The translations under genes were made by a program, and so were the position numbers. A stretch of 64,000 bases of DNA from Pelagibius sp028280305 (GTDB lineage Bacteria > Pseudomonadota > Alphaproteobacteria > Kiloniellales > Kiloniellaceae), in the NCBI RefSeq assembly GCF_965233615.1, contig NZ_OZ247495.1, one strand, 5' to 3'. Below are positions 34,089 to 42,588 of this stretch, in pieces; position 1 is the first letter of the stretch, and each line of letters begins with the position of its first letter. The notes beneath the pieces are model-generated. The model did no database searches and had not been told where the DNA came from. It worked only from the letters and a program-made list of their open reading frames with translations.

Positions 34089-37000
34089 ATGGACGCAATC
34101 TACGGCTGGCTCCAGGGCTTGGGCCTGGATCGCTATGCCGCAGCTTTCGCTGAACAGGATATCGACTTCGACGTTCTGGCCGACTTGACGGAGGCCGACC
34201 TGATCGAACTCGGCGTCTCCTTCGGCGACCGGAAGAAGCTGCTGCGTGCCATTGCCGGACTGGCCGGCAGCGGCACCGCCGGCCCGCGGCGCGGCAAGTC
34301 CAAGCCGGGACAGAGCGATGGCCAGCCGGCAACGGAGTCAGCCGCGGAGCAGCGTCACCTGACGGTCATGTTCTGCGACCTTGTCGCCGCTACCGAACTC
34401 TCGATCCGCTACGATCCGGAAGACCTGCGCATGATCGTGCGGGCCTACCAGGACGCCTGCGCCGGGGTGGTCGCCCGGCTTGAAGGCTTCGTCGCCCGCT
34501 ACATGGGCGACGGCGTGCTGGTTTACTTCGGCTTTCCCCGCGCCCATGAAGACGATGCGGAGCGGGCGGTGCGCGCCGGTCTGGAGATTGTCGAAGCGGT
34601 CGCGCGCCTGCGCCCGCAAGCCGACCTGCGCCTGCAGACCCGGGTGGGAATCGGCACCGGCTCCGTCGTGGTGGGCGACCTGATCGGCCTGGGCTCCGCC
34701 CAGGAGATTGCCGCGGTGGGCGAGACCCCCAACCTTGCGGCACGGCTGCAGGCGCTGGCGAGACCCGACAGTGTCGTCGTCGACAGCACCACCCACAGTC
34801 TGACGCGCAGTATCTTTGAGTTCGAGGAACTCGGCCTTCAGAACCTGAAGGGAATATCGCAGCCGGCGGGCGCCTGGCGCGCTCTGAAGCAGCGCAAGAC
34901 CGACAGACGCACGGACACCATGGAAGAAAAGGACCTGGTGCCCTTCGTCAACCGTTCCGGCGAGATCACCCTGATGCTCGACCGTTGGCAGAGTGCGAGA
35001 AACGGTCAGGGCCAGACCATCCTGCTATCGGGCGAAGCCGGCATCGGCAAGTCGCGGCTGCTGCGCGCTTTTGCCGAGCGCCTGATTGAAGACGACCATA
35101 TGTCGCTGACCTTCCAGTGCACGCCCTACCACCAGAACAACGCGCTTTATCCTCTGGTCGAAAGGCTTCGCCGCCTGGCGGGCATCGCCACCGACGACCC
35201 GCCGGTCGTCGGTCTGGCCAAGATGCGCGGGCTGTTCAGAAACTCGGCCATTGATTCAGAAGATGCCCTGCGCCTCTTCGCCCCGCTTCTTTCCGTCAAG
35301 GCCGTGGAACAGGAAAAGGCACGGATCGCCCAACAGGCAGACATGGACCGCCTGCTCGATGTCCTGCTGCAGGAGACCGACGCCATGGCGGCGCGCAAGC
35401 CGCTGCTGATGATGGTCGAAGATCTGCACTGGATCGATCCGACCTCCCTGGAGTTCCTGCAACGCCTGTCACAGCGCCTGGGCGATATGCGGCTGTTGCT
35501 GATTCTTACCGTCCGCCCGGAGGCCGAAGCAAAAATGCGCCCGCTGTTTCCGGCGACCGGTCTCGCCCTGGACCGTCTGCAGCGCCCGGCCTGCGAGACC
35601 ATCATCCGGCATATTGCCCAGCACAAAGACTTTCCCCAGTTCCTGGTCGACACTATTGCCGAGCGCACGGATGGGGTCGCCCTTTTCATCGAGCAACTGA
35701 CCAAGGCGGTGTTGGAGTCCGATGCGGTTGTCGATCTGGGCGACCGTTACGAGATCGCCGGCGAACAACCGGCCCTGAGCATTCCAACGACCCTGCGCGG
35801 CTCCCTGCTGGCCCGCCTCGACCGCCATCCCGCCGCCCGCGAGGTCGCCCAGATCGGATCTGTCATTGGCCGCGACTTCTCCTTCAAGATGCTGGCGGCC
35901 ATTTCCGCCTTGCCTGAAGACGAATTGAACCGCGCTCTGGACCGCCTTGTCGAAACCGGTTTGCTGTACAAGGCCGGCGTCGTGCCGAAAGCGGTTTTTC
36001 GGTTCAAGCACGCCCTTGTACAGGAAATGGCCTACAGCAGTCTGCTGAAGAAGAAGCGGCGGCGGCTGCATGCCGAGATTGCCATCTTCCTGGAGGACCG
36101 CAGCCCTCATATCGTCGTCACGGAACCGGAACTTCTGGCCCACCATTATACCGAGGCCGGGCTGCCGCACCGGGCCATCACCTATCGCATGAAGGCCGGC
36201 GAGCGGGCGATCCAGCGCTCTGCCCTGAACGAGGCGGTGAGCGAAATCGACCTGGGGCTCAGCCTGCTTCCCAGCCTCACCGATGAAGCCGACAAGCGGA
36301 CACAGGAACTCTATCTGCGTGTCGCCCAGGCGACGGCCCTGCGCGCAACCCGCGGCACCGGCGCACCGGAAACCGGGGCGGCCTGGGCACGCGCGCAAAC
36401 CCTGTGCAGCAACAAGGAAGACAAGGCGCTGTTGTTCCGCATCCTCTACGGCCGCTTCCTCTTCCATCAGGGCAACGCCGATCTTGAAAAGGCCCGGACC
36501 TTCGGCGAGTCGCTTCTGGATCTCGGCAGGCAGCTCGGTAACGACGGCGCCTTGCTGCGCGGCCACAGCGCCATCGGCCGCACCGCCTTCGGCCAAGGCG
36601 ACTTTGTCGAAGCGCATCAGCATCTCGAACAAGCCATCGCGCTGAACGACCCGGCCGGGACCCACAGCAACAACACGGGCGGCAACAACATGGTTGGCCA
36701 ACCCGAGCTGCCGGTGATCGACCTTTGTTATCTGTCCTGGACTTCCTTCGCCCTGGGCTACCCCGAGACCGCTCTGAAGCAGTGCTGGCGCTCGCTGGAG
36801 ATCGCCGAGGCCGGCGCCGTGTCCTATGACCTGGTCGTCGCCAACGGTAATGCCTGCTACCTGCATCAACTGCGCCAGGACCACAACGCGGTCCGGCGCT
36901 GCGCGCAGAATGTGATCGGCCTGGCGACGGAAAAGGGATTCCCCCATTGGCGGTCCCTGGGCGCGATGTTCCAGGGCTGGCTGCAGGCAACCGGCGGTCA

Positions 37001-37535
37001 GACGGCGGAGGGCATCGCCCTCTTCCAGAGCGCCCTCAGCGAGCACCGTGCGACCGGCGAGGTGCTGGAGGTCTGTTACTTCCTCGGCCTCTTGGCGGAG
37101 ATGCTGGGCAGCAACCGCCAGGCCGAGGCCGGGCTCGACCACATTGCCCAGGCTCTGGCGCTGGTCGAGCAGACCGGCGAGCGTTGGTACGAGGCCGAAC
37201 TGCACCGCACAAAAGGCAACCTTCTGCTGCAGGCCCAGGGAACCGAGGACCCGGCGGTGGAAACCTGTTTCGAGACGGCGCTGAGCCTTGCGGCCCGCCA
37301 ACAGGCCCGGCTTTGGGAGCTGCGCGCCGCTGTCAGTCTCAGCCGGCTCCGCCTTGCCCGCGGCCAGACAGCCGCGGCCCGCGAAACCCTGGAGCCGGTG
37401 TATCGCTGGTTCAAGCCGGGGGGCAAGGTGCCGAAGGGTGAGGTGGCAGACGGTTACGGCCCGGGCGAAGACGGCGCCGACCGGCGCGATGCTGCCGAAC
37501 TGCTGGAGAATCTCGCAGTCACCGCCGGCTCCTAA
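34089..37535 (+). CDS. SAM domain - class III cyclase - STAND ATPase - TPR signalling protein
   Basis: 1148 residues. An N-terminal SAM-like domain (about 1-58, WLQGLGLDRYAAAFAEQDID) is followed by a class III nucleotide cyclase domain with both metal Asp (Asp97 in MFCDLVAAT, Asp141 in YMGDGVLVYFG) and the catalytic Asn215/Arg219 pair in GETPNLAARL, so activity is likely. An AAA/STAND ATPase follows, with Walker A SGEAGIGKSRLL near 320 and MMVEDLHWIDPTSLEF, then about 500 residues of TPR-like helical repeats. Such proteins are thought to couple ligand or protein binding at the TPRs to cAMP (or cGMP) synthesis; the signal is unknown. ATG 34089 is chosen. Its stop overlaps that of the convergent glycerophosphodiesterase gene by four bases. 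Confidence 0.88.
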   Translation: MDAIYGWLQGLGLDRYAAAFAEQDIDFDVLADLTEADLIELGVSFGDRKKLLRAIAGLAGSGTAGPRRGKSKPGQSDGQPATESAAEQRHLTVMFCDLVAATELSIRYDPEDLRMIVRAYQDACAGVVARLEGFVARYMGDGVLVYFGFPRAHEDDAERAVRAGLEIVEAVARLRPQADLRLQTRVGIGTGSVVVGDLIGLGSAQEIAAVGETPNLAARLQALARPDSVVVDSTTHSLTRSIFEFEELGLQNLKGISQPAGAWRALKQRKTDRRTDTMEEKDLVPFVNRSGEITLMLDRWQSARNGQGQTILLSGEAGIGKSRLLRAFAERLIEDDHMSLTFQCTPYHQNNALYPLVERLRRLAGIATDDPPVVGLAKMRGLFRNSAIDSEDALRLFAPLLSVKAVEQEKARIAQQADMDRLLDVLLQETDAMAARKPLLMMVEDLHWIDPTSLEFLQRLSQRLGDMRLLLILTVRPEAEAKMRPLFPATGLALDRLQRPACETIIRHIAQHKDFPQFLVDTIAERTDGVALFIEQLTKAVLESDAVVDLGDRYEIAGEQPALSIPTTLRGSLLARLDRHPAAREVAQIGSVIGRDFSFKMLAAISALPEDELNRALDRLVETGLLYKAGVVPKAVFRFKHALVQEMAYSSLLKKKRRRLHAEIAIFLEDRSPHIVVTEPELLAHHYTEAGLPHRAITYRMKAGERAIQRSALNEAVSEIDLGLSLLPSLTDEADKRTQELYLRVAQATALRATRGTGAPETGAAWARAQTLCSNKEDKALLFRILYGRFLFHQGNADLEKARTFGESLLDLGRQLGNDGALLRGHSAIGRTAFGQGDFVEAHQHLEQAIALNDPAGTHSNNTGGNNMVGQPELPVIDLCYLSWTSFALGYPETALKQCWRSLEIAEAGAVSYDLVVANGNACYLHQLRQDHNAVRRCAQNVIGLATEKGFPHWRSLGAMFQGWLQATGGQTAEGIALFQSALSEHRATGEVLEVCYFLGLLAEMLGSNRQAEAGLDHIAQALALVEQTGERWYEAELHRTKGNLLLQAQGTEDPAVETCFETALSLAARQQARLWELRAAVSLSRLRLARGQTAAARETLEPVYRWFKPGGKVPKGEVADGYGPGEDGADRRDAAELLENLAVTAGS

Positions 37536-38317
37536 AGACTTCCCGGAAAGCGGTCCGGCCGGTCGGTGATCAGGCAGTCGACCCCTTTGTCCAGCAACCG
37601 CCGGCCGGCCCGCACGCCGTTGACGGTATAGACCGCAACGGCATAGCCCGCCGCCTTTACCTGCGCGACGTCAGCTTTGCGGGTACGCCGCCAATGAAGG
37701 TGCAGAGAGGCGCAGTCGTAAGTCGCCATGGCGGCGCGCCAGTCTTGCGGGCAGTCTTCAGCCAGCAGGCCACGCGGCCAGCCCGGCGCCAGGTCTTTGG
37801 CGACCGCCAGCGCGTCCCACTGAAAGCTGCTGATCAGCGGCGGCGGGCGGTCATCGGGCCAGAGCGCCCGCAGTTGCTTGATGGTCACCTCTGCCGTCTT
37901 CTCCGCCAGACCGGGCGTCGGTTTGATTTCGACGTTCGGGGTCAGGTTCAGATCCAAAAGGCAGGCGACGGTTTCCTCCAGCGAGGGTACCCGGCAATCG
38001 GCGCGGCCGCGAAAACCGCGTTCGGCGCGCAGACCATATCTGCGCCCGAAGCCGTGGGAGGCATCGAGGCTCCGTACCTCGGCAAAGGGCGCTTCCGCCA
38101 TGGCGCCGGCGGCGCCGGTCGTGCGCTTCAGGGTCTCGTCATGGAACAGCACCGGCACGCCGTCCGCCGTCAGCATCACGTCGAACTCGACCCAACGGAC
38201 TCCGGCCTCAGCCGCAGCCTTTATGGAGGCGAGGGTGTTCTCCGGCGCCAGGGCCTTGGCGCCGCGATGGCCCATGATCTGCGGAAGCTGCAAAGAAAGA
38301 GCCGGCGTGGAGGTCAT
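37532..38317 (-). CDS. Glycerophosphodiester phosphodiesterase
   Basis: Hydrolyses glycerophosphodiesters to glycerol-3-phosphate and an alcohol. 261 residues, a TIM-barrel GDPD of the UgpQ type without signal peptide, so cytoplasmic. Catalytic His in MGHRGAKALAPENTLASI, metal ligands in VEFDVMLTADGVPVLFHDE and PNVEIKPTP. ATG 38317 is used; an in-frame GTG lies at 38332. It is about 50 bp downstream of pnp on the same strand and may be read through from it, although functionally unrelated. Confidence 0.9.
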   Translation of the reverse strand: MTSTPALSLQLPQIMGHRGAKALAPENTLASIKAAAEAGVRWVEFDVMLTADGVPVLFHDETLKRTTGAAGAMAEAPFAEVRSLDASHGFGRRYGLRAERGFRGRADCRVPSLEETVACLLDLNLTPNVEIKPTPGLAEKTAEVTIKQLRALWPDDRPPPLISSFQWDALAVAKDLAPGWPRGLLAEDCPQDWRAAMATYDCASLHLHWRRTRKADVAQVKAAGYAVAVYTVNGVRAGRRLLDKGVDCLITDRPDRFPGSL

Positions 38318-38364
38318 GTCGCCATACCCCACGCCGGCTCTTCTGAACGTCTTGGCGAAAGGCC

Positions 38365-40473
38365 TTAGCTGGCCTCGGCCTCCAGGTCCTCACCGGTCTC
38401 CTGGTTCACGCGCTTCATGGAAAGCTTCACCTTGCCGCGATCCATGCCGATGCACTTCACCTTCACGACGTCGCCCTCGTTGACCACGTCGCCGACGGTG
38501 TTGACGCGCTGGGGTGCCAGCTCGCTGATGTGCACGAGACCGTCGCGCGGTCCCAGAAAGTTCACGAAGGCGCCGAAGTCGACGACCTTCACGACCTTGC
38601 CGTCGTAGATCACGCCGACTTCCGGCTCGGCCACGATAGAGCGGATCCAGTCGAGGGCGGCCTCGGCCTTCTCCTGATCGACGGCGGCCACTTTCACCGT
38701 GCCGTCGTCTTCGATGTCGATCTTGGCGCCGGTTTCCTCGGTGATCTCGCGGATCACCTTGCCGCCGGTGCCGATGATGTCGCGGATCTTGTCCTTCGGC
38801 ACAGTGATCACGGTGATGCGCGGGGCGTTTTCGGAGACACCTTCGCGGGCCGAGGTCAGGGCCTTGTTCATCTCACCCAGGATGTGCAGGCGGCCGTCCT
38901 TTGCCTGGTTCAGGGCGACGGCCATGATCTCCTTGGTGATCGAGGTGATCTTGATGTCCATCTGCAGCGAGGTGATGCCCTGTTCGGTACCGGCCACCTT
39001 GAAGTCCATGTCGCCGAGATGATCCTCGTCGCCCAGGATGTCGGAGAGCACGGCGAAGTCGTCGCCCTCTTTGATCAGGCCCATGGCGATACCGGCCACC
39101 GGACGCAGCAGCGGCACACCGGCATCCATCATCGACAGCGAGGAACCGCAGACCGTGGCCATCGAAGACGACCCGTTGGACTCGGTGATCTCCGACACCA
39201 CGCGGATGGTGTAGGGGAAATCCTCCTTGTTCGGCAGCAGCGGACGCAGGGCACGCCAGGCCAGCTTGCCGTGGCCGATTTCGCGGCGGCCCGGCGCCAG
39301 GCGGAAACTGCACTCACCCACCGAATAGGGCGGGAAGTTGTAGTGCAGCATGAAGTGTTCGCGGTAGCTGCCTTCCAGGGAATCGATCAGCTGCTCGTCC
39401 TGGCCGGTGCCCAGGGTCGTCGTCGCCAGGGCCTGGGTTTCACCGCGGGTGAAGAGCGCCGAGCCGTGGGTCAGGGGCAGCACGCCGACCTCGGCCAGAA
39501 TCGGCCGGATGTCAGTGGTGGTGCGTCCGTCGATACGGTTCGTGCCTTTCAGGATGTTGCCGCGGACGACATCGCTTTCCAGGGACTTGAACAGGCCGGA
39601 AGCGAATTCCTTCTCCTCGTCGCTAAGCGATTCGAGCGCGCCTTCGCGGACCGCCGCAAGCTTGGTCTGGCGGGCCATCTTGTCGACCTCGGAATAGGCC
39701 TCGGCCAGCTTGTCCATGATGCCGCCGGCAACCAGCTTGCCTTTGACTTCTTCGATCTCCGGCGCCGGCGGGGGAACCTCGCGCGGCTCCTTGGCGCAGC
39801 GCTCGGCCAGGGCGATGATGCCGTCGATGACCGGCTGCATCTGCTCGTGGCCGAAGTTGACCGCGCCCAGCATGACCTCTTCGGAGAGTTCGTGGGCTTC
39901 GGACTCGACCATCAGCACACCGTCGCGGGTACCGGCCAGCACCAGGTCCAGCGCGGCGTCTTCCATCTCGTCCATCAAGGGGTTCAGGACGTACTCGCCG
40001 TCCTTGTAGCCGACGCGCGCGCCGCCGATGGGGCCGAGGAAGGGCAGGCCGGAGATGGTGAGCGCGGCAGAGGCGCCGACCATGGCGACGATGTCCGGAT
40101 CGTTCTCCAGGTCGTGGCTCAGCACCGTGCAGATCACCTGGGTCTCGTTCTTGTAGCCCTTGGCGAAAAGCGGGCGGATCGGCCGGTCGATGAGGCGGGA
40201 GGTCAGGGTCTCCTTCTCGGAAGGCCGTCCTTCGCGCTTGAAGAAACCGCCGGGAATCTTACCGGCGGCAAAGGTCTTTTCCTGATAGTTCACGGTGAGC
40301 GGGAAGAAATCCATGCCCGGGCGCGGGGCCGCCTCGCCGACCGCGGTGCAAAGCACCACCGTGTCGCCATAGGTCGCCAGCACGGCGCCGTTGGCCTGGC
40401 GCGCGATGCGCCCGGTTTCCAGGGTCAGCTTGCGGCCGCCCCACTCGATTTCCTGCTTGTGAATTTCAAACAT
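38365..40473 (-). CDS. pnp: Polyribonucleotide nucleotidyltransferase (PNPase)
   Basis: A 3'-5' phosphorolytic exoribonuclease of the RNA degradosome. 702 residues: two RNase PH domains (the second with GRREIGHGKLAWRAL and FKVAGTEQGITSLQMDIK), an all-alpha linker, a KH domain with IIGTGGKVIREITEETG and a C-terminal S1 domain (VYDGKVVKVVDFGAFVNFLG). It lies 283 bp downstream of rpsO, the standard arrangement; the spacer is the usual place for RNase III processing and PNPase autoregulation, but I could not define the hairpin. Confidence 0.98.
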   Translation of the reverse strand: MFEIHKQEIEWGGRKLTLETGRIARQANGAVLATYGDTVVLCTAVGEAAPRPGMDFFPLTVNYQEKTFAAGKIPGGFFKREGRPSEKETLTSRLIDRPIRPLFAKGYKNETQVICTVLSHDLENDPDIVAMVGASAALTISGLPFLGPIGGARVGYKDGEYVLNPLMDEMEDAALDLVLAGTRDGVLMVESEAHELSEEVMLGAVNFGHEQMQPVIDGIIALAERCAKEPREVPPPAPEIEEVKGKLVAGGIMDKLAEAYSEVDKMARQTKLAAVREGALESLSDEEKEFASGLFKSLESDVVRGNILKGTNRIDGRTTTDIRPILAEVGVLPLTHGSALFTRGETQALATTTLGTGQDEQLIDSLEGSYREHFMLHYNFPPYSVGECSFRLAPGRREIGHGKLAWRALRPLLPNKEDFPYTIRVVSEITESNGSSSMATVCGSSLSMMDAGVPLLRPVAGIAMGLIKEGDDFAVLSDILGDEDHLGDMDFKVAGTEQGITSLQMDIKITSITKEIMAVALNQAKDGRLHILGEMNKALTSAREGVSENAPRITVITVPKDKIRDIIGTGGKVIREITEETGAKIDIEDDGTVKVAAVDQEKAEAALDWIRSIVAEPEVGVIYDGKVVKVVDFGAFVNFLGPRDGLVHISELAPQRVNTVGDVVNEGDVVKVKCIGMDRGKVKLSMKRVNQETGEDLEAEAS

Positions 40474-40756
40474 GTTTTTCTGGGTCCTTCTAACCCTTCG
40501 CCGGTCGGTTTTTTGCCAAATAGCAAAGCGCCGGACCCGCGCAAGGGGCGCCCGCGCTGGAGAAAACTCCCCAGACGCCCCTTACGTCGGCCCGGCCCTC
40601 AACAGACCATCGTGCCGGCTTTGTCACGATGTCATTATTCGTCATCAGTCGCATTCGTCCGCGCCTGCGCCGGGCCTTCCCGCCGAACCGCCCCTGGTGA
40701 GGGAAAGGCGCGGCAGGAAAAGGTCGGCGCGAAACGCGGTCATTGTCGGCCCGATC

Positions 40757-41026
40757 CTAGCGGCGCAGGCCAAGGCGCTGGATCAGACCGTCGTAACGGG
40801 ACTTCTCCTGAGCCTTCACATAGTCCAGCAGGCGCCGACGCTGGCCGACCATGACGAGCAGGCCGCGGCGCGAGTGGAAATCCTTTTTGTGGGTCTTGAG
40901 GTGTTCGGTCAGGTTCACGATCCGCTCGGTGAGGATTGCAACCTGTACTTCCGGGGACCCGGTGTCACCCTCGTGGGTGCCATACTCTTCGATCAGCGCA
41001 GTCTTGCGCTCGGCAGTGATCGACAT
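40757..41026 (-). CDS. rpsO: 30S ribosomal protein S15
   Basis: Primary binding protein of the 16S rRNA central domain. 89 residues, standard length, with EYGTHEGDTGSPEVQVAILT, LTEHLKTHKKDFHSRRGLL and RRRLLDYVKAQEKSRYDGLI. It lies 17 bp after truB and before pnp. In several bacteria S15 represses its own translation by a leader structure; the very short truB-rpsO spacer leaves little room for one here. Confidence 0.98.
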   Translation of the reverse strand: MSITAERKTALIEEYGTHEGDTGSPEVQVAILTERIVNLTEHLKTHKKDFHSRRGLLVMVGQRRRLLDYVKAQEKSRYDGLIQRLGLRR

Positions 41027-41043
41027 CGTCTATCTCCATAACT

Positions 41044-42021
41044 CTAAAGGTTCAAAACCCGGACCGGGTGAACGTCACCTGCCTCATAACGGGCCAAAGC
41101 CACCGGCTTGCCGCCTGACGTGGTAAATACAATGGACCCGTTGCTGAGATCACTGATGCGATCGCGGTTGGCGCGCGCCACCATGGACACGGCCTGCCCG
41201 CAGCGCAGGCGGTTCGCCTCGGTCTCGGAAAGTTCCAGCGCCGGGATGTCGTCCAGCGCTGTCTCAACCGGGAGCACCTGCTCCAAGGCGGCGGGACTAT
41301 GCCCCATGGATTCCAAAGATTCCAGCGAAATCGCGTCGGTCTCGGTAAACGGACCTACGGTTAATCGGCGCAGGTCGGTGATGTAGGCCAGGGTACCGCA
41401 GGCCCGCCCCAGATCCCGGGCCAGGGAGCGCATATAGGTCCCCTTGCCGCAGTGAACGTCGAAAACCGCGTGATCGCGGTCCGGCATGGCCCGCAGGGTG
41501 ATTTCATGGACCATGACCCGGCGGGGCTTCAGCTCGAAATCCGCCTGGGCCCGGGCGAGATCGTAGGCCCGCTTGCCGCCGACCTTGATGGCCGAGTAGA
41601 GCGGCGGGATCTGCTCGATTTCCCCGGTGAAGCCGGGCAGCACGGCCTGAATGGCGGTCTCGTCGGGCCGGCCCTCGGCCTCTCCGATCACCGCGCCTTC
41701 GCTGTCGTCGGTCTCGGTCGCCTGGCCCCAGCGCAGGGTGAAGCGGTAGGACTTGCGGCCATCCATCACGTAGGAAACCGTCTTGGTGGCCTCGCCCATG
41801 GCGATGGGCAGCAGGCCGGTGGCCAGGGGATCGAGGGTGCCGCCGTGGCCGACCTTGCGGGGCTGCAGCACCCGCCTTACGCGCCCGACCACCTGGGTCG
41901 AGGTCATGCCCAGGGGCTTGTCGATCACCAGCCAGCCGTTGACCGGCGGGCCACTCCTCAGCTTCGGGGACTTTGGGGCCGCCTTAGCAGACTTTTGGGC
42001 CTTGGCGGCGTCAGGCGCCAT
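41044..42021 (-). CDS. truB: tRNA pseudouridine(55) synthase
   Basis: Makes pseudouridine 55 in the T-loop of nearly all tRNAs. 325 residues: GWLVIDKPLGMTSTQVVGRV, the catalytic motif HGGTLDPLATGLLPIA with its Asp, and the C-terminal PUA-like domain ending VHPVRVLNL. A short Lys/Ala-rich extension precedes the catalytic domain. Its ATG overlaps the end of rbfA by 11 bases, implying translational coupling. Confidence 0.96.
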   Translation of the reverse strand: MAPDAAKAQKSAKAAPKSPKLRSGPPVNGWLVIDKPLGMTSTQVVGRVRRVLQPRKVGHGGTLDPLATGLLPIAMGEATKTVSYVMDGRKSYRFTLRWGQATETDDSEGAVIGEAEGRPDETAIQAVLPGFTGEIEQIPPLYSAIKVGGKRAYDLARAQADFELKPRRVMVHEITLRAMPDRDHAVFDVHCGKGTYMRSLARDLGRACGTLAYITDLRRLTVGPFTETDAISLESLESMGHSPAALEQVLPVETALDDIPALELSETEANRLRCGQAVSMVARANRDRISDLSNGSIVFTTSGGKPVALARYEAGDVHPVRVLNL

Positions 42022-42520
42022 CGTCCGGCCGTTTCATCGCGGGCCCGTCTTGCAAAGAGCCGTCGTCCAAAGCGCCCCTGTCCGGAGCACTGTCGTCCTG
42101 GCGCGGCGCCTCCACGTCGCGCTGGACCCGCGGATTATGCAGCAGGGCGTTGATCTTGGCCGCTTCATCGAAGCTGTGATCGGCCTGGAACGACAGACGC
42201 GGGGTATGACGCAGGTGAATCTCGCGCCCAAGCTGGCTGCGCAGAAAGGCGGCGGCACGATTGAGGGCGGCCAGCACCTCGCCGCTGCCGTCGCCGCCCA
42301 GCGGCACGACAAAGGCCGTTGCGTTCTTCAGGTCCGGGCTGACCCGCACCTCGGTGACGGTAACGCTGGCGCCTGCCAGGTCCGGGTCGTGCAGGTCGCC
42401 GCGCAGCAGAATGCGCGATACCGCATGACGCAGTTCCTCGCCGACGCGCAGCTGGCGCTGGCTGGGGGCTTTGGCGGCGCCCGATCTGGCGCCCTTTGCT
42501 GAGCTTCGCTGTGAACCCAT
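42011..42520 (-). CDS. rbfA: Ribosome-binding factor A
   Basis: A KH-fold factor for late 30S maturation that acts on the 5' end of 16S rRNA. 169 residues, with QRQLRVGEELRHAVSRIL, VTVTEVRVSPDLKNATAFV and LHLRHTP-like RFTC segment represented by IHLRHTPRLSFQADHSFDEA. An acidic, disordered C-terminal tail of about 40 residues follows, longer than in enteric RbfA. It is between infB and truB, separated from infB by a strong hairpin. Confidence 0.95.
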   Translation of the reverse strand: MGSQRSSAKGARSGAAKAPSQRQLRVGEELRHAVSRILLRGDLHDPDLAGASVTVTEVRVSPDLKNATAFVVPLGGDGSGEVLAALNRAAAFLRSQLGREIHLRHTPRLSFQADHSFDEAAKINALLHNPRVQRDVEAPRQDDSAPDRGALDDGSLQDGPAMKRPDDGA

Positions 42521-42550
42521 GATCCGTTCTCGACTCTAGAACCAGGGGGC

Positions 42551-42578
42551 GGGCCGGGCGGTCTCAGCCGCCCGGCCC
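42551..42578. other. Strong intercistronic hairpin between infB and rbfA
   Basis: A perfect 11-bp stem, GGGCCGGGCGG (42551-42561) with CCGCCCGGCCC (42568-42578), and a six-base loop. No U-tract follows on the minus strand, so it is more likely an mRNA processing or stabilising element than a complete terminator. Confidence 0.6.
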
Positions 42579-42588
42579 CACCGGAAAC

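Noticed and set aside
38530..40854. Plus-strand open frame of about 770 codons antisense to pnp
   Set aside because: Antisense shadow: His/Gly/Asp-rich composition and no ribosome binding site.
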